DNA from: Tanypteryx hageni | Taxonomy: Eukaryota; Arthropoda; Insecta; Odonata; Petaluridae | Assembly (NCBI GenBank): GCA_028673005.1 | Contig: CM054113.1 | Span: 171,159,837 to 171,223,836, forward strand | Direction of reading: 5' to 3' | DNA: 64,000 nucleotides | Shown here: piece by piece, positions 11,650 through 23,197 of the stretch | How positions within the stretch are numbered: position 1 is the stretch's first letter | Layout: each line of letters begins with the position of its first letter | Made by a program: the position numbers and the translations under genes | Notes under the pieces: model-generated | What the model was told of the DNA's origin: nothing | Databases searched by the model: none | The model's input: only the letters and a program-made list of their open reading frames with translations

Positions 11650-13320
11650 ATATCATCATCATAGATAGTCTGTCCGTAGACAGGTCCGTGATTATTCTTG
11701 GTTGAACCTGGTTCTCCAAATACTCCTATTTTCCGCTGTCCTCTTCATATCTTGATAACTCTCTTTCCCTTTCAAATCGTCTATCAGCTGAAACCTTTTC
11801 CTACCTCTTTCCCTTTTCCCATCTAGTTTTCCTTCTAACACATCTTTAATCATACTCTCTCTCCTCAGGTAATGTCCAACCCAGTTTGCCTTCCTCATTC
11901 TGATAGTCTGTATAATCATTCGCTTCTCTCTTATTCTTCGTAGCACTTCATCGTTTTTCATACTATCTGTCCATTTTATCTTCAACATTTTCCTCCAAGT
12001 CCACATTTCAAAGCTTTCCAAGTATTTGATGTCATTATTCCTTAGCGTCCATGTTTATGCCCCATACAATCCTATACGTAGCATTTTATGAACTTCTTGC
12101 GGTTATCTTCCCTTATATTCCCTGTAAGTAGTTGTTTCTTTCTCCTGAAAGCCGCTTTTGCTTTTCCTATTCTAATTCTGATCTCATCCGTACATTTTGC
12201 TTCTCGTGTTATGATGCTTCCAAGGTATTTATATTCTGAAACTTGTTCTAAAGGCTTTCCCCCAATACTTATGTTCAGATTCTCTTCTTTACCCGATATT
12301 CGAATGACCTTGGATTTTTCTGTATTTATTTCCATACCGTATTTTCTACCTGTTATCATTAGTCTATTTATCATTTTTTGTAGCTCCTCTTCTTTTCTTG
12401 CTAGAAGTACTTGATCATCCGCGTATTTTACTGTTCTTATAATACTTCCTCCAATTTTGAAATCTCCTGTGCCTTCTAAAGCTTCTTGCATTAGACTTTC
12501 TACGTATATATTGAATAGGGTTGGCGATAGGCAGCAGCCTTGTCTTACTCCTCTACCGATATTTATTCCGCAGGTGTCCACATTCTCAAACCTGACTTTA
12601 CAACTTGATTCACATATAGATTCCTGATCAGTCTCCTGTCTTTCCAGTCTACACCTATATCCCTTAATATCTTCATCAACTTTACCCAATTTACTCTATC
12701 AAAGGCCTTCTACCAGTCTACGAAACCAGCGCAGATATCTTGACTGTACTCTATTGCCCTTTCTGATATGATTTTAACTACTCCTATATCATCTCTAGTT
12801 CCTCGTCCTTTTCTGAAACAGAATTGATCTTCCCCTAATATTTCTTCTGCCTTTTTCTCCAGCCTTTTATTAAGAATCTTCGTGATGATCTTCGATGTGT
12901 GTGACAGAAGGCTTATCGTTCTGTAATCTTTACATTGCATTGCGTTTGGCTTCTTCTTTAGAGGGATCATTGTTACTTCTAGGAAATCCTGAGGCCACTC
13001 TCCCGTGTCGTAAATCTTATTAATTAATTTCGTGATCGCTTTTAGTCCTTCTGATCCTATGACTTTAAGTATCTCAGCCGGTATTCCATCGCTGCCCATG
13101 GCTTTCCCCTTCTTTAGTTCCACTATCGCTTTTTCTACTTCGCTCTCCATAATACTTGGCCCTAAGTTGTCTTCTTCACTGTTTTCCTCATTTTCCAGTT
13201 CTATTTTTGCCGCTCCTGCCTGTTTGCTGTATAATACCTTAATGTATTCTTCCCATACCTGTGCTACATCCTTTGTTTCTGAGACTATCTTCCCATCCGT
13301 ATTCATATATATCATATATA
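11650..13320 (-). mobile_element. 5'-truncated non-LTR retrotransposon (LINE) inside the hAT element
   Basis: The minus strand carries most of a reverse transcriptase and the C-terminal region, but no endonuclease domain, so the 5' part is missing. The 3' end falls at the repeated 'atcatcatcat' motif near 11655 (atg repeats on the coding strand). Many LINE families end in such a microsatellite tail. Clade was not assigned. Confidence 0.7.
11692..13315 (-). pseudogene. LINE reverse transcriptase, broken by stops and frameshifts
   Basis: Three consecutive open pieces follow one protein order. 13315-12710 holds the fingers region ('GKAMGSDGIPAEILK', 'CKDYRTISLLSHTSKIITKI', 'FRKGRGTRD'). 12689-12072 holds the palm, with 'GVRQGCCLSPTLFNIY', the catalytic 'KYADDQVLLA' and 'YLGSIITREAKCTDEI'. 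12021-11692 holds the C-terminal 'RMRKANWVGHYLRRES' region seen in many insect LINEs. The first break is a nonsense codon just after 'AGFVDW' (about 12709); a frameshift lies near 12600 and another break between 12072 and 12021. The YADD active site survives, but the enzyme cannot be made as one chain. No endonuclease domain remains. Confidence 0.85.
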
Positions 13321-13716
13321 TCTATTTTATTTGCGCAAAAATTAATTCTATTTTGAATATATCTACACAAAAAAAATAAAAATAAAACAAAAACAATCCG
13401 CCTTAGTGATCCTCTGAAAACCTTTCACGACCCCCAGTTCGAGAAATAATGGTTTAGTGTATTTTACTTTTTGGAGAAGCCGTAGGGATGTGTTGTTTAC
13501 CAATTGGTCAAGAGACAATGTTTGTTTTGGCGAAAGTTAGATGCAAAACTGTTCTACAGTATGGTTTTCATAGGATTCGACATACTACTCGAGAAGCACG
13601 ACAAAAACTTCCTCAGTTTCAACTCCAGCGAAGTGTTTATTGATGACACTTGGATCGGATGAGATGAGTTTGATCTTCTCGATTTTTATCCGTTAAGCAT
13701 GTACTATTACTTATAA

Positions 13717-13902
13717 AGTCAATCCCCGGTTTAACGCCACCGTTTCTCCATCACTGACATTGGCGTTTTAGCGGGGGTGTCGGTAATCGAGGTATATGCT
13801 TGCTCTATGTAATCATGAGGTTGAAGTTCTGTTCACAACGACTCATGGGAGGTATGTGGGTGTGGCACTATTTAAGAGGCGCTAAATCGGAGTTTTGCTC
13901 TA
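13717..13902. mobile_element. Small Tigger-like MITE, copy 1
   Basis: Begins 'agtcaatccccggtttaacg' and is homologous to 31348-31535, sharing 'ccatcactgacattggcg', 'atgtaatcat' and 'aagttctgttcac'. The right end 'ggagttttgctct' is a weak inverse of the left. 'CAGTCAA-C-C' ends next to TA are typical of pogo/Tigger-type miniature elements. Noncoding. Confidence 0.5.
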
Positions 13903-15639
13903 TTTCAATGTTGAGAGCGTGAACGTCTATTAAATGTACTTGTACTGCCTTGGCGTTGAATAGCTACGTATCTCAGTTAGCAACCAAGTGTGCAATCCCA
14001 TTCACGTTTACTACCCAAGGATTTTATTAGTTATTTTTTTAAGGTTGTCGACACTAAACAGGGTATGATAAAATAAGAAAAGCTACTTTTCCCCATCTTC
14101 TGCGTTTTTATGAATATCTGTTGATAAAATCTTCATCCTGAGAGATGGATGGAGATACTGAGCGGCAGAATTATGGGCATCTGAGCTGATAATTTAACGT
14201 CTGTGTTAATTGGTGCGTAACAAGTGGTTAATTTGCTATTGAGATGGTGTTTAAGATTATAAAGATGTCTCAATCCTGTCTTGCGTACTTTCCTTAGATA
14301 AGTGAGAGTTTTATCGATTTACTTTTGTTTTTTTCGTGCAGGTATATTGCTGTTTTAATGTATTATTTTGTAACTTGTGGAATAAATCGAGACTCCGATC
14401 ATTTTATGAGCGGTAAGCAAAGAAAACCTCCCTATTTCATCGAAGAGATTAGAATTTCAATCATCAATTTCGGCTGCTAAGTTGCCGCAGTCAGACAGAC
14501 AGATAATGAGACACGGGCTATTCCCCTCATTAACTTAGACACGAATCTGCTTTTCGATCGGTCGTTACTCAGGTGTTTACCTTACTTCTCCAAGACCATA
14601 ACTGGTTTTGTCTTAATGTCTGGTTGACGATTTTCCATGTTTACCATTAGCTCCTAATGAATAACTGTCCAAGTTTCATGCTAATGACAAGTTTTTTTGT
14701 TTGCCTAGACGTGTGATAAATGTGATAGTTGAAAGAAGAAACCATTTGCGCATAGTTTCGGAAGTGGAAAAGATATCAAAGAAAGGGAATTAGGAAGGAG
14801 AAGAAAAATTCTTAGTGGTTTACAAGAATAGGATAGCTCTAATTTTAGGGCTTTGAAAATCTTTGGCAACTAAATCTTTTTTCTGATTTTGACCCGGATA
14901 ATTGGACATCCGTATAATCGGTGTTCGGATAATCGGAATTCCGTTGTAATATATTACCAGAAGATGAGAGTTACTGAATTCCTTTTCTTGCCATGCAAAG
15001 CAGGCTTACGCTGGACTGTAAGCTTTGATGGAAAACTGGAGAAAACTTCTGCCTCGACCGGTAATCCAACTCGGGGTTTCCACTCGCCTTGAATGACTGG
15101 GGCATAGATTTTTAGCTCACCTCTCTAATTAGCGTATTTCATATTCTGTGTGATCTGAAGGATTTATATTTATCCTTTTTTATTATTCAAATCTAACTAC
15201 GTAGATTTACTTCTGATAAATTTGTGTTTTCGAAATTTTAGCAGCCAAACTTTGTCTCTTGTCTTCGCCAGCGCCCTTTAAGATTTACTGGAACTGTTTC
15301 CTCGGAGCAAATAAAAATTCTATTTTCAGTGAATTGCCTATATTAAAATCCTGTTTTGTTTAGCACTGATGTCACCTTATATTTTAACCCTTCTTTTTTC
15401 ACACATTTTTTCTCCACACGTCGTCTTTTGGTTAACTTCCGCGGATGGATCGAGGGAGTAACTCGACCCTCCAACAAGGACCTCCCATTATTCATTTGGC
15501 TTTATCCCGTCAGAATCGCATTCTCCGTCTCTCTCGCTCTCTATTCCACCCATTCCTTAGCCGCTGGCTAGCCCTTGTTCTTTTGATCCTAATTCGGGGA
15601 TGTCTGGCCGACAACCAAAGGCATGAGGTACGCAGCGTT
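13903..15639. other. Intergenic DNA with one Tigger-like terminal fragment
   Basis: Around 14890-14950 the motif 'ggataat' recurs three times ('cggataattgg', 'gtataatcgg', 'cggataatcgg'), as in the termini of the Tigger remnant at 32.9-33.5 kb. The frame at 14889-15092 merely crosses it. No gene was recognised. Confidence 0.4.
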
Positions 15640-16060
15640 TTAGATGGGGCTAGAGGAGAGAGGAGGTGGGAGTGGGGGAGGGGGTAAAACAAAGATGGAG
15701 AGAGAGAGAGAGAGGAGGGAGAGGGAGAAAGAAAGGAAGCATTAGGAGGATGAGTACACTGTCAGATGTGCAGGAGGGTTGGGGGATAGGGAAGGCGAAA
15801 GGTGATGGTGGAGGAGGAGGGGGAAGAGGAAGAGTGAGATGGGGAGGGGGAGGAGGACAGTAGGAGAGGGGAGGAGGATGAGGACGGGGTGGAGTCGAAC
15901 GGGTTGCATTGAATCAAGGGGGTGCTGAGAGAGACATGGGGAGGGGTTAAAAAAAAGAGACAGGAGGAGGGGATCGTGGGAGGGGAGCGTTTCCTTGATG
16001 AGGATTGGAGAGGAAGAGGGGGAGAGAGGGAGGGGAGAAAAATGGGAAGGGGTTAGAGGG
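15640..16060. repeat. Purine-rich (GA/GGGA) low-complexity tract
   Basis: Almost pure A/G on the plus strand for about 400 bp, with (GA)n near 15693-15715. The antisense proline/serine-rich frame at 15742-16128 is a by-product. Such tracts can form triplex or quadruplex structures, and this one lies directly upstream of the proposed promoter. Confidence 0.75.
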
Positions 16061-16802
16061 AACCAGGTCTCCAGAAGTGGAAAGGGGATGGTACCCGAAA
16101 GATTTGCCCCCAGGGCTCGAGATCGCATTGGTTCACGGGCTTGATCCTAGTCGGGAGTCGATAGGAGTTTGGGAGAACATTTAGGAGGGAGGTTTCGAGT
16201 ATCGAAGGACAAAAGAACTTTTTTCCGAAGTTATTTTCCGGATCGGGAATCGTGTCACGCCGTGTTGTCACAAGGAGGCGCGAATATTTTGGTTATTTTT
16301 TTGAGGCGGCGCGGAGAGAAGGGAGGATATTTTCCCCAGGAAAAAACAGTGAGAATCGGCAGCTCCGACGGAATTCCCGCGCTACTTTCGTGCTGGCGAT
16401 GGAACCGTGGAACTAAGCTACGCTTCGGGACGTCTAACGAACGATCCCAAATGTTCGTTAAGTTTTTGGAAAAGTGGTCGAAATATAGGAAAGTAATTTT
16501 TGGTACGATTATAAGTCTTATCGGTTAAAACTAACCATTCCGGGATCAAAGTGTTCGGAGGAATTGCCGTCAAAGATTATAAAGGATATCTTCGGAATTT
16601 GGAGAAGTTGTGATTTCGTTCCGTTTCGATCATCCATTCAACAAATCCAGTGAAAGTGATAAAGAGTGATAAGAGGCGGTTAGTGGTCGGGTGTTGGAAA
16701 GTGTTGAGGTGCCCCCCTGAAGCGCTGAAGTGTTAAGGATATAACCGTTCCAAGTCTGCAGCACAGGTTCAACTCCGCCGTAAAGAAAACAAAAGCGGGA
16801 AG
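16061..16802 (+). promoter_or_regulatory. CpG-dense presumed promoter/5' UTR of the F-box gene
   Basis: CpG dinucleotides are frequent from about 16080 through exon 1 and drop sharply after about 17000. The segment ends in an ATG with good context (aagATGg) that opens the proposed first coding exon. An in-frame TAA lies upstream at about 16734, so the ATG is the first in its frame. I could not identify a TATA box or a definite start site. Inferred from composition and position only. Confidence 0.4.
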
Positions 16803-16880
16803 ATGGAGGCTTGGGGTGCTCTATCCATAGACTTCGCGGCCGCAGCCAGGGATGACTCCAGCTTGCACATCGGGAAAACG
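16803..16880 (+). CDS. Proposed first coding exon of the F-box/LRR gene (26 codons)
   Basis: The ATG at 16803 starts a 26-codon block (MEAWGALSIDF... ending HIGKT). It ends exactly at a 5' splice-like site, 'acg|gtacaa', in phase 0. The F-box exon at 30970 starts in phase 0 with TIDKLPDK, so the join is in frame. Supporting points are the closed upstream frame, good start context and CpG-rich setting. Against it, the donor is not a strong consensus and the intron would be 14.1 kb. Transcript data could show another 5' exon instead. Confidence 0.5.
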
Positions 16881-19800
16881 GTACAAAATATCCCAATTTA
16901 TAAATTCGAATAATGCGTTTTAAAGAACTACTTTCGTGGTGGCCGCTCCATATTCCGCGTCCAGGAACGGGATAAGCTCCGCTGAAAATACTATTTTTGA
17001 CCTAAACGTTAATTCGTTGACGAACCATTGGAAACATTTGTTATAATGAAATATTAATGTTAAATTTTTATTTATTTATTCCATTTCACTTTTTCATACT
17101 TGGAGAATTTTTTTCCAGTTTATGGAGGAATTTTAACTATTTTCTATGGTTGTCTATAAAATAATTTGGTGGCCTATTCATTATATTTTTAGTGCTTCCC
17201 TAATGATAAAAAATACCGCGTCATTTCATTTTTCAGCCTTTTTAAAACTTAAGAATGAATTTCAGTTATATTTGTGTTCAAATGATTAAGTATATTACTA
17301 TACGAGTTTATAATCATAAGAAATCAATTTGGTGTGTTTACTTTTCTCAAGGTGAATATATTTCCTATCTTTGAAGTAAACATAATGTTTATATATTCTT
17401 AGTTGTAGCAGAAATATCAATTCTGCAGGTACTTTAAAAATCTTTATTCCCTCAATTAAGCCCACTGTAACATAATTTGCTTAAAAGCATTTATGGTAAT
17501 TTCAATGTTAGCAAATTGCTTTAACTCTATTTATAAATAGCTGATTCTAGCATAAAAGGAGGATGATATAAAACTGAAAGCGCTCCTAAAAGGGCTACAG
17601 ATCTTAAATTGGGCATCATGATAGGTCATCGTGTACAACCGAAGGGAGAAATATAAAATTCCAAATATTTTTATTTTTAGAGAATTTTTTCACTCCCGTA
17701 AGAAAAGCATGTAAATTACTGCAGGGCCATGATAAAATTGCATTTTTAAAATACTTAAAATTGAGATACAAAATTGGGACATGAGCAATTTTATAGCAGG
17801 AAAAAGGAAGTTTGTATTTTTAAGATAAAATTGAAATTCGTGCTGAATTAACGTAAAAAATCTGTTTTTAAATCAAAAAAGTTGTTAAAAATAGGAATTT
17901 TCCAGTTCTTTAACAATATAAAATATTGACTTGCGTGGCAACGAGTCCATTGATTTTAATGGGATTGAATATATACTAGCCTGGTGTTGCAGCATTGCTT
18001 GCGAAACGGATGTAATGGTGAAAGGAGATAGAGAAAAAGACTATAACATTAATTTATACAAGTAATATATTTATTATATAGGAAATATAAATATAAATTC
18101 ATAGTATTTTTTATATTTAAATAATCTACACATGTTATAAAATCACAATAATAATTGCTTTCCATCTTTCTTCTCGTTTCTTAATTTCACAGTATAAAAT
18201 GCGATTTTTTTAGCTCTGTCTATATCTACCCCTCTCTTTCCTCTCCCATTTACAAACATTACACCATTTAAAAGTATTTAGCTCGTTTCCATGGTATGAG
18301 AATATCTCATTTCCTGATGCCTCCTCATACGATACCTATTCCAAATAACAAGGCATTCAGCTTCCTTAAGAGTATCATACTCCTGACGGGTGACGAGGCA
18401 TTTGACAACCTTAATAGAATCATACCTTCCTCTCTCCCTTTCCATTTCCCACTTAAAAGCATTGGACTCGTTTCATGGTATCAGAATTTCTCATTGGTAA
18501 AAATTTTAAAAATCCCGTTTTATCTGGCATCGAACGACTTTCTAAGCTAATTCAGATTCTCTCTTCGAGAAAAATATACTCAGTTCTTCCGGCCGTACAA
18601 CTGTTCAATTCTCAAGTTTGTGTATTAATTTTTACTAATTTAAAAAAGCAGTGTTTTGGATATAAATGTCGACGCAATGTATTTCTTATTAGAAACTTTT
18701 TTATATTTCGGAAAATTAATTAATTCATAACTATACCACATTTCGAGGTTTTCAGATTTTTTCTGTGGCTTTCACGTTTATATCTACATATACGCCAAGT
18801 TTCAGATACGTATTCCGTATCTACCACTTACACACGGGCGTGACTCATGCACGCACACAGCTATTAATATATAGAATTTATTATGTTAAATTATTTTGAA
18901 AGTAATAGGCGAGCCAACCGAGCCTATTAAGGGGGTTTGAGCCCCGTGAGGAGCCAGAGACAAAGCCCCTAGTAAATTTAATTAAAGTAAGTAGGTTTAC
19001 TTTGGTTAAATTGCTACTCTCTGTGTAAGCAATAATACAAATGGGAAACAATGCATATATTTTCTGTGAATATACATGCTAGGAACATACATTAGTTTTC
19101 GTAAAATAATCCCTGTAACTTATGAACGTATTCATCGTTCGAAGAAATTAGCATCTTAGTTTATTTATTACTTTTCGTTGAAAAGTGGATTATTTTTCCT
19201 ACGCTATACAAATCTTGATACTAATCACAGAACATCATAAAAAATATCTTTAAGTGTCACTTTGTTAGCTGGTTTATAATATTGATTTAGAAGCTTGAAA
19301 TGTGTCATATTACCACATGTAAATTGCTTAAAAATGATACAAGCTATTGGAAAAAATAGATCGTGATATATGTATTTGAGGGATTTAATTATGGGACTAC
19401 CTTAACTCGATATTCTTTTTTTGCGTTTCTTTTTGTATTATTCTAGCGAGATTCTCAGATATTAAATTCTAAACAATTCAAAGCACCAACATCTAAAAAA
19501 ATCTTTCGGACTGTTGCGTAGAAATTCATCTTATTAGAAGAAATATTTTTTCAGTAAACTTCTTTTGTCATCCTCGGTTCTTTTGAAGTAAATAAATAAA
19601 CCAACTAAATCTGAATTCAGTTCGTGCAGCAATCCAACCGCCTTCCGGTATTTTAAAGGGCTCGCAGACGAATGGCGAACGCCCTTCGCTCTGATCTCAA
19701 GTCCTAATTCCGGAGTGAAAGGACGCAGAACCTTTTATTCTGCATTCTCTCCTGAGATGACCAATTCCAAACGTCGCCCACACATTCTCTCCCTCACTTT

Positions 19801-22800
19801 CCGTCCCATCGTCTCCATCCTCGCCTCGTTAGCACCGCTAACGCGCGCTAATGTCGCCAAGTTGATCGTTTAGAGCACTTCCGTGATAAAATCCGTAACG
19901 TTTAAGAGTCATGCGAGACTCATTGAAGATGGGTTATCGTTTAAAGCACGTCTGGAGAGATGTGGTAACAACTCTATAAAATGAATTTTTGGAAAATTGT
20001 GATTGTGCAACATACACTTGGAAAATTTTTTGCGAAAAAATTTGCTTCGTTTCGGATTTAAAAAAAAAGAATCTAGAAAACAAAATCATCATTAAGTATC
20101 ATGATTATTCACCGTTGGAACAGAAAATATTTTATGGCTATATATATTTTTAAAAGTTTTAAAATGCCAGCATAAAATCTTTAAATTGCTATGAAGTACT
20201 ATGTATCTTTATTGCTGCATGGATTGTGTAATCGATTCTCGCAGTCCGAATATAGGCCCTCGGGCACATACAGCTGACATATATGCAAGCAAACGGATCA
20301 AAGCAGTTGCTATTCCCCTCTTGGTATGTACTCTCTCTTAAAGCGGCTATTCACTGAAACGAGCTTCCCAGACGTCTTAGAATTGTTAGTACAAGAATTT
20401 TCAGCTATAGTTTTTACTGACCTACCTACCCCGTATATTTATGCATTTTTTATTCTATATCATTCTGTTCTATTGTTTTATTTAAAAAAAACTAGCAGTG
20501 TTATTGTATTATAAGATAAAAATTCAAAGAATTTTCAAGTTTTATTCGTAGGCTCAAAGTATTATCGAATAAATGAAGGAATAATTTGTGTTTGATCAAT
20601 AGTGCTGTAATTCTGTCGGTAACTCAACGTATGTATGTATTTATGGCTAATCAACCTCTTGGATTATCATACGGTAACACAACGAATGTCTTATAAACGC
20701 AGTCTTTGTTCCACATCCGATAGCTTACTTAATCTTAGTAACTAACCCTACATAGTAGTTAACTATAAGCAGTCCCGTCCTAGACATTTGACGGCCCCCG
20801 GCAAACTTATTTTTGGCGACAACAGCGTCAAGTAATTAGATTAATTAGAAATTACTGAATTGAATTTAGGCTGATCAAGCATATAACTCCGTCGTATCTG
20901 AACGTACAGCGCACTATTTTTAGGTTTCCAGTTTTAAGCAGTGTAGTTTGCAAAATTTGGCGGCCCTTAAACCCGTATCTGACTGTGCGAGCAGAAAAAG
21001 TGTTGCCAAACCTACAGAGTGACTTCTTGTAAGGCCGGCGAGACATGACGGACAATGGGGCAGATGCCAAGGTGTCGAACACCAGGAACACCAAATTCAA
21101 ACCCGCTATAAAAAGTACAATGTTAAAATGATTGTAATACGCCATATTAAATCTTACCTAGAGTGGCTAACTCCCTTGCACCGTCACAGACTATTTGCGC
21201 AGAAATTGTGGTAGAAATACAGGAGGGTGTTTCGCTGGTCTACTATTTACGTACAGATGATAACAATTGCACCTTGGATTCCGTTAGCTCTTTTCTGAAG
21301 AACATCTTCTGCGAAAATATGGCCCTTTGCTAATTTCCTTTCCGTTATACGTGACCTTTCTTCGAGCCAAAAACTGTGGAAACACATTCAGGTTGATACA
21401 ATTTATTCTGTCACTCTTCTGAAACTCGGATGGGAAACGCGTCACAAATTTTCTTTAGATAACTCCAAAAGGCATCAGGAGATTTTACTCGTATTTTCTT
21501 GCCAAAATTCCGGTTTTAATTTTGCTTTAATTTTATCCCCTTCGGTGAAAATATTTAATAGTTAATATTCAACGACGATAATCGAAGCCAGAGAATGAAA
21601 GGTAAAGTGCAAAGTAAAAATTTAAGCATGACAAAGGAAAGAGGAATATATTTATTTGATATTTAACAAACATTTTCGAGACTTTTCTAGCTTAATTGCA
21701 GTTTTAATACTTTTAGAAAAGTATTCATTTCATCTAATAAGATACAGATACCTATCATTTACCTGATTTCATCAAAATAATGAAGGAAGAATAAATATAT
21801 CAATTGGAATCTGAAATACGTCTTCGTCTCCATTTGTTTACTTTCTCTGTACATCACGGAATATTAATCAGCTTATGGATGTCAATGAGGAAATTTGAGT
21901 AAAAATACAGTCTTTTCTCATCGTTCTGCGGCGCAGTTTACTGACCCAGCGCCACTGTTAAACACAGGGAAATGTAATTGACCGCGTCTGCTCAATTTGC
22001 TGCTCTCTCTTCACTAACTCAAAGCTTGTCGCTTCTATAATTTTAAATCTTTAACAAAAAGTAATCCTGACAAAATTCTATACACCAATTAATCTATTAA
22101 CTATACTTTCTACAGTATTCCTCTCGAGATAAAATTATATAATTATACTTCATAAGATGAAATCATGGTGACAATAATTTTATATTGCGTAATGCGGTGT
22201 ACGAAACGTAACTTAAAAATTTGGTCGTCAAATTTTGTATTATTAATTCTATAATCCATAAATTGAAGGTTTGCCTCGTCTATTATAAAAGTATAAAACA
22301 AATGAGATAATCGCATGCTATTGAAAAAGGAATTTGTATGTGAGATACTGGAGAGCATCTCTTCACCAGAAACCAAGCACAATGTTAACAAATTTTGAAC
22401 AAATAATTTTGCAGTAACCCTCTCTCTATCGCAATTTTTTCTCTATCTTACGATTCTTCGTCTCTTAAAACTATGATGGATGAAAGTTAATTACACAATT
22501 GTTATTACTTGCATTTGCATGTTCTCCTTTTCTGTTGTTTCGCACAAGAATATTTCAACGATAAGTTTTTAAGTACAGTTCCGAATAGGTACTCGGCATT
22601 ACTTGAGGTAGCAATGTAAGATCATTGAAAAATTGAGTATTTCTATATTTCGCATATTGGCGGTATAATTTCAGCATTTTCTAATATCATAATCGAATGT
22701 TTTATTTCTTTCCTTTTTGCCAAATAATCGAAATAGGTATACCCTTTCTTTTATCCTTGGTTGTGAAGACATTTTTACCGACTGAGCTAAAGAAAATAAT

Positions 22801-23103
22801 GCTTTGTTCGACGACTCCAAAATGGCAACGGGAAAATCCATTCGAACGAATGAAAATGTTGCAAAAGCTGAAGTTTTTTCGCCTGGCTAAAAACTAAAAA
22901 GAAATGCGCTTTCTTCTCCCAGCCGATGCGCAAGCCAGAGCACACGAGCAAAATTTGTACGCACAAATATTTACGGAAATACCAGTAGAGAGCTCGCAGT
23001 TCTACTGCGGGAAATTTTGAGAAACAAAAAATATTATAATAAACGAACATCGAACAGGAAAGAAGAATCAATGGTCGGGAGAGGGTGGCAAAATAAGGAA
23101 CAA
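16881..23103 (+). other. Presumed intron 1, 5' part; dispersed-repeat debris
   Basis: No coding exon recognised. A possible repeat unit beginning 'actagcctggtgttgcagca' starts at 17977. A CpG-rich patch lies at 19620-19900 with no clear coding sense. At 20770-21060 the 'gacggcccccggc' and 'ggcggccc' motifs resemble ends of old hAT-type elements. All remaining open frames are short and unrecognised. Confidence 0.4.
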
Positions 23104-23197
23104 ACAAATAAGAACAAACTATGACCTGAAGAGTCGACTCTTCAGGTCATAGTTTCACTCGCCGTAGTCTCCTCTGTTACTTACAAATAAGAACAAA
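23104..23197. mobile_element. Tiny palindromic insertion with 15-bp direct repeats
   Basis: The 15-bp word acaaataagaacaaa occurs at 23104-23118 and 23183-23197. The 64 bp between hold almost all of a perfect 40-bp palindrome (23116-23155) centred on gtcgac, followed by a 27-bp unique tail. Direct flanking repeats of this size are what target-primed insertion leaves. The palindrome centre contains 'cctgaaga' on both strands, also found at the centre of the 49.4-kb palindrome. See findings. Confidence 0.6.

Larger units (their letters stand above)
11487..13459. mobile_element. hAT-type non-autonomous element with 8-bp target duplication, host of a nested LINE
   Basis: The 8-bp word gtttagtg occurs at 11487-11494 and again at 13452-13459. 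Between them the left end starts cagccctttccaaacttg and the right end is the reverse of cattatttctcgaactgg. Both are followed inward by 'cgaccccc' blocks (left 'ctgcgaccccc', right 'cacgaccccca'). An 8-bp duplication and short imperfect terminal repeats are the signature of hAT transposons. The element encodes no transposase of its own; the coding remains inside belong to a LINE that inserted into it, so the LINE is younger. Confidence 0.75.

Noticed and set aside
15742..16128. 128-codon antisense frame
   Set aside because: It is the complement of a purine-rich low-complexity tract and reads as S/P/L runs.
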